Below the pieces are notes generated by a model. It was not told the origin of the DNA. It did no database searches and saw nothing but the letters and a program-made list of their open reading frames with translations. Of a stretch of DNA of 64,000 nt, positions 31,952 through 40,397 are shown piece by piece. The stretch spans positions 930,001-994,000 of the forward strand of contig NZ_CP136573.1 of the NCBI RefSeq assembly GCF_035194505.1, in the 5' to 3' direction. This stretch comes from Erythrobacter sp. (GTDB taxonomy: Bacteria; Pseudomonadota; Alphaproteobacteria; Sphingomonadales; Sphingomonadaceae). Every line of letters starts with the position of its first letter. Positions within the stretch are counted from its first letter, which is position 1. A program made the translations under genes and the position numbers.

Positions 31952-33421
31952 ATGAGCCCTGCCAGCATTGCTCTCAACCGCTTCGGCTACGGCCTTGCGC
32001 GCGGCGGTTCGGCGCCGCGTGATCCCAAGACGTGGCTGCTGCTCCAGATCGAGGCCTTCGATCCTGCCCCGCCCGCTATCGCCGCAAGGGCCGAGACGCG
32101 GGGCCGCAGCGCCGAGATGCTCGAAACCCTGCGCAGCTTCCGCGACAGGGTGCGCGAGATGGGCGAGCCGGCTATGGCCGAGGGCGCAATGCCCGGCGCG
32201 ATGGCCGAGACCGGCGGGGACAACCCGCGCGCCGCCGCGCTCGCCGGCCTGCCGCCCGAATATCGCGCCAAAGTGCTCGAAGCGCGCCGCGTGGCGATCG
32301 ACGACCTTGCCACCAGCGTGAATGTCGCCGTCGCCAGCGAGACCCCGCTGATCGAGCGGCTGGTGCATTTCTGGTCGAACCATTTCAGCGTCTCGCTGGG
32401 CAAGCCGGGCACCCAGTTCGAAGTCGGCCCGCATCAATTCACCGCGATCCGCCCGCACGTGCTGGGCAAGTTCTCCGATCTCCTGAAGGCGGCGGTGCTG
32501 CATCCCGCGATGCTGCTCTATCTCGACCAGTTCCAGTCGATCGGGCCCGAGGCACCGATCCAGCGCCTGCGCGCCCGCCGCGCCAATGCCCAGCAGCGCC
32601 CGCGCGGGCTCAACGAGAACCTCGCACGCGAAATCATGGAGCTGCACACGTTCGGCGTACATGGCGGCTATGCGCAGGCCGATGTCACCGAATTCGCCCG
32701 CGCGCTGACCGGCTGGACCGTGCCCGGGATCGGGCGGATCGGCCGCTTTGCCGTAGACCAGCCGAGCGGCGCGGCCTTTGTCGCCCCCGCGCATGAGCCC
32801 GGCGATCGCACCATCATGGGCAAGCGCTATGCCGAAGGCGGAGCGGAGCAGGCCATCGGGATCCTCGACGAGCTTGCCGCCCACCCTGCGACCGCGCGCT
32901 TCATCGCCATCAAATTCGCACGCCATTTTGCTGGTGACACCCCGCCCGAAACCCTCGTCGCGCGGCTCGAAGCCGATTTCCGCCGCACCGGCGGCGATCT
33001 GGCGAGCCTCACCACCACGCTGGTCAATTCGCCCGAGGCCTGGGCGCCGGGGCCGGTCAAGTTCCGCAGCCCGTTCGAATGGTTCATCGCCGCGCTGCGC
33101 CTGTCGGGCGTGAACAGCCTGTCGCCGCAGCGCATTGCCGCAGCGCTCAATGAACTCGGCCAGGCACCGTGGCGCGCGCCTTCGCCTGCCGGTTATGACG
33201 ATCTTGCCGCCAGCTGGGCCGCACCCGATGTGATCTGGCGCCGGGCGGAACTGGCCGAACGCATGGCACAAGGCGCGCCGTCCGATGATGTGCTCGCCCG
33301 CGCCACTGCCGCCTTCCCCGACGCCCTGAGCGACACCACCCGCACCATGCTGACCCGCGCCGAAAGCGGACGGCAGGCGCTGGCGCTGCTCCTCGTCGCC
33401 CCTGAAATGATGCGGAGGTAA
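31952..33421 (+). CDS. DUF1800 family protein
   Basis: The 489-residue protein shows the DUF1800 hallmarks: an N-terminal ALNRFGYGLARG, LVHFWSNHFSVS, NENLAREIMELHTFGVHGGYAQADVTEFARALTGWT in the middle, and FIAIKFARHFAGDTPPE. No clear signal peptide is seen with the ATG at 31952; an ATG at 31904 adds 16 residues. The family always sits with DUF1501 proteins. Its biochemical role is not established; secretion or surface-structure roles have been proposed. DUF1501 starts 7 bases after its stop. Confidence 0.9.
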   Translation: MSPASIALNRFGYGLARGGSAPRDPKTWLLLQIEAFDPAPPAIAARAETRGRSAEMLETLRSFRDRVREMGEPAMAEGAMPGAMAETGGDNPRAAALAGLPPEYRAKVLEARRVAIDDLATSVNVAVASETPLIERLVHFWSNHFSVSLGKPGTQFEVGPHQFTAIRPHVLGKFSDLLKAAVLHPAMLLYLDQFQSIGPEAPIQRLRARRANAQQRPRGLNENLAREIMELHTFGVHGGYAQADVTEFARALTGWTVPGIGRIGRFAVDQPSGAAFVAPAHEPGDRTIMGKRYAEGGAEQAIGILDELAAHPATARFIAIKFARHFAGDTPPETLVARLEADFRRTGGDLASLTTTLVNSPEAWAPGPVKFRSPFEWFIAALRLSGVNSLSPQRIAAALNELGQAPWRAPSPAGYDDLAASWAAPDVIWRRAELAERMAQGAPSDDVLARATAAFPDALSDTTRTMLTRAESGRQALALLLVAPEMMRR

Positions 33422-33428
33422 CCCCGTC

Positions 33429-34601
33429 ATGCTGACCCGTCTTGATCGCCGAACCCTGCTCGCCGGATCGCTTGCGCTGGGCGCCAGCGGGCTTGCCCTG
33501 CCGAATATCGCACTGGCCCAGACCACGGGGCCGAAGAAGCTCCTGTTCGTGCTGCTGCGCGGCGCGGCAGACGGCCTCTCGATGCTGGCCCCGGTCGGCG
33601 ATCCCGGCTTCGAGGCGCTGCGCGGTGCAGCGCTGGCCGATTATGCCAATGCCCCCAAAATCGGCAGCTTCTTTGCGCTCCACCCTGCCCTTGCCGAGGT
33701 GGGCAAGGCAGCCGCGGCAGGCGAGGCGCTGTTCATCCACGGCGCGGCGACAGCCTATCGCGAGCGTTCGCACTTCGACGGGCAGAACCTGCTCGAAACC
33801 GGCGGAACCGCGCCCTATGCCAGCAAGGATGGCTGGCTCAACCGTCTCACCGCGCTGCTGGGCGAGAGCGGCCGTGGAGAGCCGCCCCGTGCCCTCGCCA
33901 TTGCTCCGGCGGTGCCGCTGGCGCTGCGCGGAGCTGCGCCGGTATCGAGCTATGCGCCCTCGGCCCTGCCTGCGGCCACCAACGATTTTCTGACCCGCGT
34001 CGGCGCACTCTACGAGGCCGACAGCGAGCTGGCCGGCCTGTGGTCACGTGCGCTCGAAACACGGGCGATGGCGGGCGATGACAACCTCAACAATCTGCGC
34101 GATGCCGCCGCCAATGGCTCGCTGGTCGCCTCGCTGATGCAGGGGACACGCGGCGCGGGGATCGCGATGATCGAGGTCGACGGATGGGATACCCACGCCA
34201 ACCAGCGCGGTGCCTTTGCCCGGCAGGCGCGCGGGCTGGATGCCCTGCTCGCGGCCTTCCGCACCGGCATGGGCGCAGAATGGCGCGACACGATGGTGCT
34301 GGTGGCGACCGAATTCGGCCGTACCGCGAAGCTCAACGGCACGAACGGCACGGATCACGGCACGGCGAGCGCCGCGATGGTGCTGGGCGGCTCGGTCAAG
34401 GGCGGGACGGTGCAGGCCGACTGGCCGGGCCTCACGCAAAGCCAGCTCTACGAAGGCCGCGATCTTGCGCCGACTATCGCGCTCGAAACCGTGCTGGCGG
34501 GCGCCGTGGCCGAACATTGGCGGCTCGATCCGGCGCTTACCCTCGCACGGCTGTTCCCGGGCCGCACGGCCAAGCCGCTGGGCGGCTTCGTCAGGGCCTA
34601 G
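33429..34601 (+). CDS. DUF1501 family protein with Tat signal
   Basis: The 390-residue precursor has a twin-arginine signal (LDRRTLLAGSLALGASGLAL, cleavage near ALAQ). The mature fold is alkaline-phosphatase/sulfatase-like: LLFVLLRGAADGLSML, FFALHPALAEV, SHFDGQNLLETGG, MIEVDGWDTHANQ, LVATEFGRTAKLNGTNGTDHG with metal-binding Asp/His candidates. It is exported folded, probably with a cofactor, and forms an operon with the DUF1800 gene. Its end overlaps the stop of the convergent GH3 gene by 4 bases. Confidence 0.92.
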   Translation: MLTRLDRRTLLAGSLALGASGLALPNIALAQTTGPKKLLFVLLRGAADGLSMLAPVGDPGFEALRGAALADYANAPKIGSFFALHPALAEVGKAAAAGEALFIHGAATAYRERSHFDGQNLLETGGTAPYASKDGWLNRLTALLGESGRGEPPRALAIAPAVPLALRGAAPVSSYAPSALPAATNDFLTRVGALYEADSELAGLWSRALETRAMAGDDNLNNLRDAAANGSLVASLMQGTRGAGIAMIEVDGWDTHANQRGAFARQARGLDALLAAFRTGMGAEWRDTMVLVATEFGRTAKLNGTNGTDHGTASAAMVLGGSVKGGTVQADWPGLTQSQLYEGRDLAPTIALETVLAGAVAEHWRLDPALTLARLFPGRTAKPLGGFVRA

Positions 34602-36991
34602 AAGGAACACTCCGCTGCGGCATCCGCCTCGGAGCGGGTGATCTCGCTGATCTGGAAGGCGAAGGGCGCGACCGAGCTGAAAGTCAGCTTGCCGCCCGCC
34701 TCGCCAAGGCAGGCCTTGGACAGCACCATCTCGCGCCACCCCTTGCCCTCGGCGACCGAAAGGCCCTGGGTGATGTCGACGGGCTGGCCGCCCGCTGTCA
34801 CCGTCACCGGACCGGCCGGACGGCTGCTTACGGAATAGGAAATCCGCCACGCCGCGTCGCTGGCCGGGCCGGTAAGGCTGATCTTGGCACCGGGGCCAAA
34901 GGCGATGCGGCGCGCGTCTTCCTGTGCGCGGCGATCAACGCCGGTCACGACGATGCCGTTGCCATTGCCGCGCAGATCGGGAAGCAGCGCATTGTCCGCC
35001 ACCGCCTGCACCCGCGCGCCGAGTTTGCCATTGGCGAACCACGTGGCGCCCGTATCATGGGTCAGCGCAGCGCAGGTCTCGTCGAGCTTTTCAAGCGGCG
35101 CCAAAGCGCCGTAGCCGAGCCCGAAGCCGGTGGGGAACAGCGCGCCATCGGCGCTGTTGAGCGGTGCGCCCTCGCAGGTCCTGGGCCAGCTGAAAGAGAG
35201 CTTTCCGCTCGGCTGCACGCCGCCGAACAGCACATCCGCCACCCCTGCCCCCTCGCTGCCCGGAAGCCAGCTTGCGACAAAGGCATCGGCGGCGTTCAAT
35301 TCGCGGTTGACCCACAAGGGGCGGCCCGAGAGGAACACGGCAACGGTCTTGATCCCGCGCGCACGATAGGCCTTGAGGAGGCTCAACCCCTCCTCGTCGC
35401 GGAAGGCGAGATCCTTGCGGTCGCCCACGAACTCGGCATAGGGCGGCTCGCCGAAGACGACGATGGCGACGTCAGGCTTGCTGGCGGCATCGCCCTTGGG
35501 CGCGAGCACGGCGGTGCTGCCGGCTGCCTTGGCCGCCGCGGCAATTCCGCCCCAGATCGAGGTTGCGCCCGGGAAATCGGCTGCAGTGAGATCACCGCCG
35601 CCCTGCCATGTCACCGACCAGCCGCCGGCCTGCTGCGGGACATTGTCCGCCGCGCTGCCAGCCACTTCGATGACCGCGCCGGGCTTCAGCGGCAACACGC
35701 CCGCATTCTTGAGCAGCACCTGCGACTTGGCCACCGCCTCGCGCGCAATCGCGCGGTGCTCGGCCGAGCCCATCAGCTCCCACTTGCCACCGTATGCACG
35801 CTGCGAGGGCTTCACCTCGCCATCGAAAATGCCGAGCGCCTGCTTGAGCTTGAGCACCCGCAGCACCGCCTCGTCGAGCCGGGCCATGGGGATGGTACCG
35901 TCCTTGACCTGCGCCACCAGCGAAGCGTGGAGCGCCTTCCAGTCCTCGGGCACCATGTAGATATCAAGCCCGGCCATCAGCGCCTGCGGACAATCGGAAT
36001 TGGTGCAGCCCTTGACCTGCCCGTGGCCGTTCCAGTCGCCCACGACCACGCCCGCGAAACCGAGGTTGCCGCGCAGCTCATCGGTCAGCAGCGGCTTGTT
36101 GCCGTGCATCTTGGAGCCGTTGATCGAGTTGAAGCTCGCCATGACGCTGGCGACCCCGGCATTGATCGCAGCCGGATAGGGCGCGGCGTGGATCGCCATC
36201 AAGGCCTTGAGGTCGCCATTGACGTCGCCCTGATCGACCCCCTGCGACGTGCCGCCGTCACCGAAATAGTGCTTGGCGGTGGCGGCAACCTTGCCCTTGC
36301 CGAGGAAGCCGGGCTCGCCCGTGCGGCCCTGCAACCCCTCGATCATCGCCGCGCCGAGGCGGGTGACGAGTTCGGGGTTTTCCGAGTAACTCTCGTAGGT
36401 GCGCCCCCAGCGATCATCGCGCGCGACCGCAATGGTGGGCGCGAAGGTCCAGTCGAGCCCGGTCACTTCGATCTCGACCGCGGTGGCCGCGCCGATCCGG
36501 CGGATGAGATCGGCATCGCCGGTCGCGCCCAGCGCGATATTGTGGGGGAAGACCGTGGCGCCAGGCACATTGGCATGGCCGTGAACCGCATCGGTCGCCC
36601 AGATCGCGGGGATCACCGGCTCGCCATCCGCGAGCGGCGCGGTGGAGGCTTCCCAATAGGCATCGGCCAGCTTCAGCCAGTCGGTCGCGGGTGCCTTGTC
36701 ATTGCCATAGGGGCCGGAATTGCCGCCGTTGAGGATCGTGCCGAAGCGGTATTTGCGCACATCTTCAGGCGTGATCGAGCCGATATCGGGCTGGATGATC
36801 TGCGCGACCTTGCGCTCGATGCTCATGCGCGCCAGCAGCGCCTCCGGGCTGTTGGCCGCAGCGGCAGCGGGGGCAGACGCAGCGGGGGCAGCAGCCGGAG
36901 CGGACTGCACCTCGGCATGGGCTGCGCAGCCTGCAAGCAGGGCAGCAAGGCCTGCGCTTGCCGCAAGCTGACCAAAAATCTTAGACGTCAC
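34598..36991 (-). CDS. Glycoside hydrolase family 3 lipoprotein (exo-beta-glucanase type)
   Basis: The 797-residue precursor has a lipobox LLAGC (Cys22). The GH3 barrel follows: IIQPDIGSITPEDV, GNDKAPATDWLKLADAYW, DAVHGHANVPGATVFPHNI, AATAKHYFGDGGTSQGVDQG and the nucleophile Asp in GVVVGDWNGHGQV. A C-terminal alpha/beta sandwich and an extra beta domain match ExoP/Cel3A-type exo-1,3/1,4-beta-glucanases. I take the GTG at 36991, eight bases after GGGAGGGA, over the ATG at 37030. It should release glucose from beta-glucan oligomers in the periplasm. Its own promoter carries a LacI-type operator. Confidence 0.93.
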   Translation of the reverse strand: MTSKIFGQLAASAGLAALLAGCAAHAEVQSAPAAAPAASAPAAAAANSPEALLARMSIERKVAQIIQPDIGSITPEDVRKYRFGTILNGGNSGPYGNDKAPATDWLKLADAYWEASTAPLADGEPVIPAIWATDAVHGHANVPGATVFPHNIALGATGDADLIRRIGAATAVEIEVTGLDWTFAPTIAVARDDRWGRTYESYSENPELVTRLGAAMIEGLQGRTGEPGFLGKGKVAATAKHYFGDGGTSQGVDQGDVNGDLKALMAIHAAPYPAAINAGVASVMASFNSINGSKMHGNKPLLTDELRGNLGFAGVVVGDWNGHGQVKGCTNSDCPQALMAGLDIYMVPEDWKALHASLVAQVKDGTIPMARLDEAVLRVLKLKQALGIFDGEVKPSQRAYGGKWELMGSAEHRAIAREAVAKSQVLLKNAGVLPLKPGAVIEVAGSAADNVPQQAGGWSVTWQGGGDLTAADFPGATSIWGGIAAAAKAAGSTAVLAPKGDAASKPDVAIVVFGEPPYAEFVGDRKDLAFRDEEGLSLLKAYRARGIKTVAVFLSGRPLWVNRELNAADAFVASWLPGSEGAGVADVLFGGVQPSGKLSFSWPRTCEGAPLNSADGALFPTGFGLGYGALAPLEKLDETCAALTHDTGATWFANGKLGARVQAVADNALLPDLRGNGNGIVVTGVDRRAQEDARRIAFGPGAKISLTGPASDAAWRISYSVSSRPAGPVTVTAGGQPVDITQGLSVAEGKGWREMVLSKACLGEAGGKLTFSSVAPFAFQISEITRSEADAAAECSF

Positions 36992-37037
36992 CAGGCTAGT
37001 CCCTCCCAAGACCGGTATTTTGCTGGTCATACGTCCC

Positions 37038-37053
37038 TTGAGAACGTTATCAA
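37038..37053 (-). promoter_or_regulatory. LacI-type operator of the GH3 gene (TTGAGAACGTTATCAA)
   Basis: It is a 16-bp palindrome with one mismatched pair around AACGTT. On the minus strand it directly follows a plausible promoter: -35 TTGCAA at 37077-37082, 16-base spacer, -10 TAGTAT at 37055-37060. Repressor bound here would cover the start of transcription. A 14/16 match is at 43769. Confidence 0.75.
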
Positions 37054-37085
37054 GATACTACAAAACCGGCGGGCTTTTGCAAGCG

Positions 37086-38321
37086 TCAAGCGTCCCTTGC
37101 AGACGGGTTTCCCGCGCCCCGCGCAAAGGAGGCAAGCAGCGCGGCGCTGGCAAGCGAAAGGCTGGCGAACAATACGAACAGCGCCGAGTAGCCCAACCCC
37201 GGCACCAGCTTGACCGTGAGCCACGGCATCACCATCGCCGGCAAAGTGTTGGTGAGGTTGAAAAGTCCGAGATCCCGCCCGCGATGCTGCGGGGCGGGAA
37301 GCACGCGCAGGGTCTGGCTGGCATGGAGCGAAAGGAAGATCGCCGCGGCCATGGCAAACAGCACATAGCCCGCAATCGCCTGCGACAGGCTGGCGGCGGC
37401 AGCCATCACCAGCATGCCGAGCGCACACAGCAGCGCACAGCCCGCCAGCGGCAGGATCGGCCGGCCATGGCGATCAGACCAGCGCCCCAGCACAAACGAG
37501 AGCGGCACCGCGCCGACCAGCACCAGACTGAAGATGTTGGCGGCGGAATTTTCGGGGTATCCGGGCGCGAGCGAGCGCAGCCAGAACAGCAGGAAAGCGA
37601 ACATCCCGCCTTCGGCCACCTGCACCAGAAAGCGCGCCGCCCACATCCGGCGCACCGCATGATCGGGCCGCGCCCCGGCCTGCCCCCGTGGATCGGCCTG
37701 CTTCTGCGAGTCCGGCTGCATGAGACCGGACCGCTCCTGCCGGCCGCCGAGCAGCATCGCGGGCAGCACCAGCGCCGTCACCAGCCCGGCCACCACAGGC
37801 AGCCGCATGTCGGGCGCGACCAGCCCGCCGAAGGTCACCAGCGAGCCTGCCAGCGCGCCCAATGCGGGCGACAGCGCCAGCGCCCCGCCCAGCACGCCCT
37901 TCTGGCTATCGGGAAAGCAGTCGCCCGCCCAAGCCATCAACGGCGCCAGCATCAGATTGAGGCCGACCTGCCACAGCATCACCAGCAGCACGATTTCCGA
38001 AACCGAATGTGCTGCACCGATCTGCAGCAGCCAGAAATTCGAGATAAGCAGCCCTGCCAGGATCCAAGGACGCCGGACGCGGCTAGCATCACTCAGCGCG
38101 CCCACCGCGATGTTCGCAAGGCTCGCCGTCACCGCGCCCCAGAAGCTCGCCTGCGCCAGCGCGGCAATATCCTCGCGCCCCTGCAAGGAAGCGATGCGTT
38201 CGGGCAGGAGCACGGTCAGCAGCGGCACATAGGCGACCGCGCCGCCCGCAGCAGCCAGCGCATAGAGCGCAAGGAACCAGCCCGGCTGGCGTTCAGGCGC
38301 GGGCTGTGCGGAGGTGTTCAA
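37086..38321 (-). CDS. MFS sugar permease of the beta-glucan locus
   Basis: The 411-residue protein has 12 membrane helices with the MFS loop pattern NIAVGALSDASRVRRPWILAG after helix 2 and LGRWSDRHGRPILPLAG after helix 8. It resembles the SucX/GPH-like transporters found in alphaproteobacterial sugar loci. Its ATG overlaps the lacI-type gene stop (ATGA), so it is translated with the regulator. By context it carries glucose or short beta-glucan oligomers across the inner membrane. Confidence 0.85.
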   Translation of the reverse strand: MNTSAQPAPERQPGWFLALYALAAAGGAVAYVPLLTVLLPERIASLQGREDIAALAQASFWGAVTASLANIAVGALSDASRVRRPWILAGLLISNFWLLQIGAAHSVSEIVLLVMLWQVGLNLMLAPLMAWAGDCFPDSQKGVLGGALALSPALGALAGSLVTFGGLVAPDMRLPVVAGLVTALVLPAMLLGGRQERSGLMQPDSQKQADPRGQAGARPDHAVRRMWAARFLVQVAEGGMFAFLLFWLRSLAPGYPENSAANIFSLVLVGAVPLSFVLGRWSDRHGRPILPLAGCALLCALGMLVMAAAASLSQAIAGYVLFAMAAAIFLSLHASQTLRVLPAPQHRGRDLGLFNLTNTLPAMVMPWLTVKLVPGLGYSALFVLFASLSLASAALLASFARGAGNPSARDA

Positions 38322-39385
38322 GCCCTGCCCGAGGCGGGCGCGGGCGCAGGTGCTGTGGACAGCCGCTCGACCAACCCGGCGGCGACTTCGATCACGGCAT
38401 CATCCGCGCCATCCTCGCCGCGTGCGATCAGCTGCTCGACCGCGCGGCTGACAGTCTCCGCAATCGGCTGGTCGATCGCAGTCAGCGGCGGCTGGGTGAA
38501 GCGCACGATCGGGGTATTGTCGAAGGAGATCAGCGAAAGATCGCCCGGCACCTTCAGCCCGCGATCACGCGCCACTTCGAGTGCGGCGAGCGCCATCTGG
38601 TCGGACGAGGCGATGATCGCGGTAAGGTCGGGATTGCGGTCGAGCAGCGCGCGCGCCGCCTTGGTGCCGGATTCGTAGCCGAAATCCCCCGCCTCCAGCA
38701 GACCTTCGGACGGCAACCCGCGCTCGGCCAGCGCGCGCTTCCAGCCGTCGATACGCCAGCCGCTGAGGCTGTATTGCGCAGGCCCGGCAATCATCGCGAT
38801 CTTGCGGTGGCCGAGATCTGCGAGGCGCATGGTGGCGAGATGGCCGGCGCCTTCATCGCCCATTGTCAGCGCAATTCCCGGCCCCGGCGCATTCGATCCG
38901 ATCCGTGCAAACGGAATGCCGCGTTCGGTAAGAAGCCCGGTGATGAGCGCATTTTCCGAGTGCGGCGGGGTCAGGATCACCCCGTCTGGCTGCAGGGCCG
39001 AGATCGCTGCGCCCAGCTCGCGCTCGACATGATCGGAATGGGTGTCGATCAGCTCCACCATCATGCGGTAGCCGTGCTTCGAACAGGTCAGGATCCCGCC
39101 CAGCAGCATCTGGTCGACCCAGTCGGTGCCGCGCCGCTCGCGCCAGTCGGCAAGGGTGCGCTCGCGGTCGTTGATAGCAAGAATGATGTAGGAGCGCGAG
39201 CCACTCATGCGCTGGGCGGCAAGGCTCGGCACATAGCCCAGCCGTTCGATCGAGGCGCGCACCTTGTCGCGCACCTGCGGGCGCACATTGGGCCCGCCAT
39301 TGATGACGCGGCTCACCGTTTGCAGCGAGACCCCGGCATCCTCTGCGACGTCCCTGATCGTGACTGTGTTGCGCCCGCGCGCCAT
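38318..39385 (-). CDS. LacI family transcriptional repressor of the beta-glucan locus
   Basis: The 355-residue regulator has the LacI helix-turn-helix (TIRDVAEDAGVSLQTVSRVING, residues 9-30) and hinge helix (YVPSLAAQRMSG), then a periplasmic-binding-like effector domain. It lies 21 bases after the GH16 gene and overlaps the permease start by 4 bases. Two similar operators at 37038 and 43769 flank the cluster. A sugar released by the enzymes, probably glucose or a short oligomer, should relieve repression. Confidence 0.93.
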   Translation of the reverse strand: MARGRNTVTIRDVAEDAGVSLQTVSRVINGGPNVRPQVRDKVRASIERLGYVPSLAAQRMSGSRSYIILAINDRERTLADWRERRGTDWVDQMLLGGILTCSKHGYRMMVELIDTHSDHVERELGAAISALQPDGVILTPPHSENALITGLLTERGIPFARIGSNAPGPGIALTMGDEGAGHLATMRLADLGHRKIAMIAGPAQYSLSGWRIDGWKRALAERGLPSEGLLEAGDFGYESGTKAARALLDRNPDLTAIIASSDQMALAALEVARDRGLKVPGDLSLISFDNTPIVRFTQPPLTAIDQPIAETVSRAVEQLIARGEDGADDAVIEVAAGLVERLSTAPAPAPASGRA

Positions 39386-39406
39386 CCTGCTTCAATCCCG
39401 TCCGCT

Positions 39407-40384
39407 CTACCTGATACAGGCCCGTCCCTTTTGGGGATCGCTGGCGCAAGCGTAGACCCTGATCCAATCGATTGCGAATTGCGCGGGAAAGCTCTCCTTC
39501 GCAACCCTTTTCGCGTTGTTTTCTTCCGACAGCCGCCCGCCGACGGCAAGGTTGGCCATGATGTAGAACGGGCGGTCAAAGGGCGCGGCGGGGTTGCCGC
39601 GGGCGAGCGGGGAGGCGCTGCTCCACTTGTCGGCCGGGACGGTGAGGTGCACCCGGTCATCGACGAGGAAGCGGATCAGGCCCTCGCCCCACTCCACCGC
39701 GTAGACGTGGAAATCATCCGAAGGCAGCGCCAGGTCCGGCAAGGCATTGCGGTGATCGACAAAGCGGTTTTTGGGCGCAAGATCGCCGAAATGGAGCGCG
39801 CTGATGGTGCGGTTTTCGCCTTTGCCGCCCTCGCATTTGGGGCACTTCGCGCCGATGTTGACCGCTTCGAGAATGTCGATCTCGCCCGACAGCGGCCACG
39901 GCCCATAGAGATCCTCGGACGGCATCATCCACACCGCCGGCCATGTGCCCTGCCCCGGCGGCACCTTGGCGCGCACCTCGATCCGGCCATAGCGCCAGGC
40001 ATGGAGGCCCCGCGTGCGGACCTTGCCCGATGTGTAGGGCTGGACCAGCCTGGGGTTGGGATTATCGGCAATTTCGGGCGGGCGCGCCGGGCCGACAAAG
40101 CGCTCCTTCTTCGCTTTCAGAAGCAGCAGCCCGCCTTCCACCGCGATGTTGTCGGGCCGGTCGGTATAGCACTGCCGCTCGTAATTGCCCCCGCCCCAGC
40201 ACGACTCCTCGGGCGCCCATTTGCTGCGATCGAGACTGTCGCCGTCGAACTCGTCGGCCCACACCAGCTCCCAGCCAGCGCCTTCACGCGGAGCGAGTTG
40301 TTGCGGCGCCTCTTCCGACGCCGCCCCCAAAAGCAGCAGGGCCGCTGAGAGCGTACCCGCCTTCAGCAGCCCTGCCATTTTCAT
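39407..40384 (-). CDS. Secreted GH16 endo-beta-1,3-glucanase (laminarinase-like)
   Basis: The 325-residue precursor has a signal peptide (LLKAGTLSAALLLLGAA). The GH16 jelly roll follows: WELVWADEFDGDSLDRSKW, GGNYERQCYTDRPDNI, YTSGKVRTRGLHAWRYGRIEVRAK and the catalytic GEIDILEAV with nucleophile E168, D170 and acid/base E173. It ends with FIMANLAVGG-like and IDWIRVYA motifs. Nearby cysteine motif KCPKCEGG is unusual. The ATG at 40384 is 13 bases after the receptor stop. The likely substrate is laminarin or mixed-linkage beta-glucan, since GH16 with GH3 and a TonB receptor is the usual set. Confidence 0.93.
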   Translation of the reverse strand: MKMAGLLKAGTLSAALLLLGAASEEAPQQLAPREGAGWELVWADEFDGDSLDRSKWAPEESCWGGGNYERQCYTDRPDNIAVEGGLLLLKAKKERFVGPARPPEIADNPNPRLVQPYTSGKVRTRGLHAWRYGRIEVRAKVPPGQGTWPAVWMMPSEDLYGPWPLSGEIDILEAVNIGAKCPKCEGGKGENRTISALHFGDLAPKNRFVDHRNALPDLALPSDDFHVYAVEWGEGLIRFLVDDRVHLTVPADKWSSASPLARGNPAAPFDRPFYIMANLAVGGRLSEENNAKRVAKESFPAQFAIDWIRVYACASDPQKGRACIR

Positions 40385-40397
40385 AGAACTTGCCTGC

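Noticed and set aside
34184..37213. 1009-codon plus-strand open frame opposite the GH3 gene.
   Set aside because: It is antisense to a well-marked GH3 enzyme and shows no domain, signal or ribosome site.
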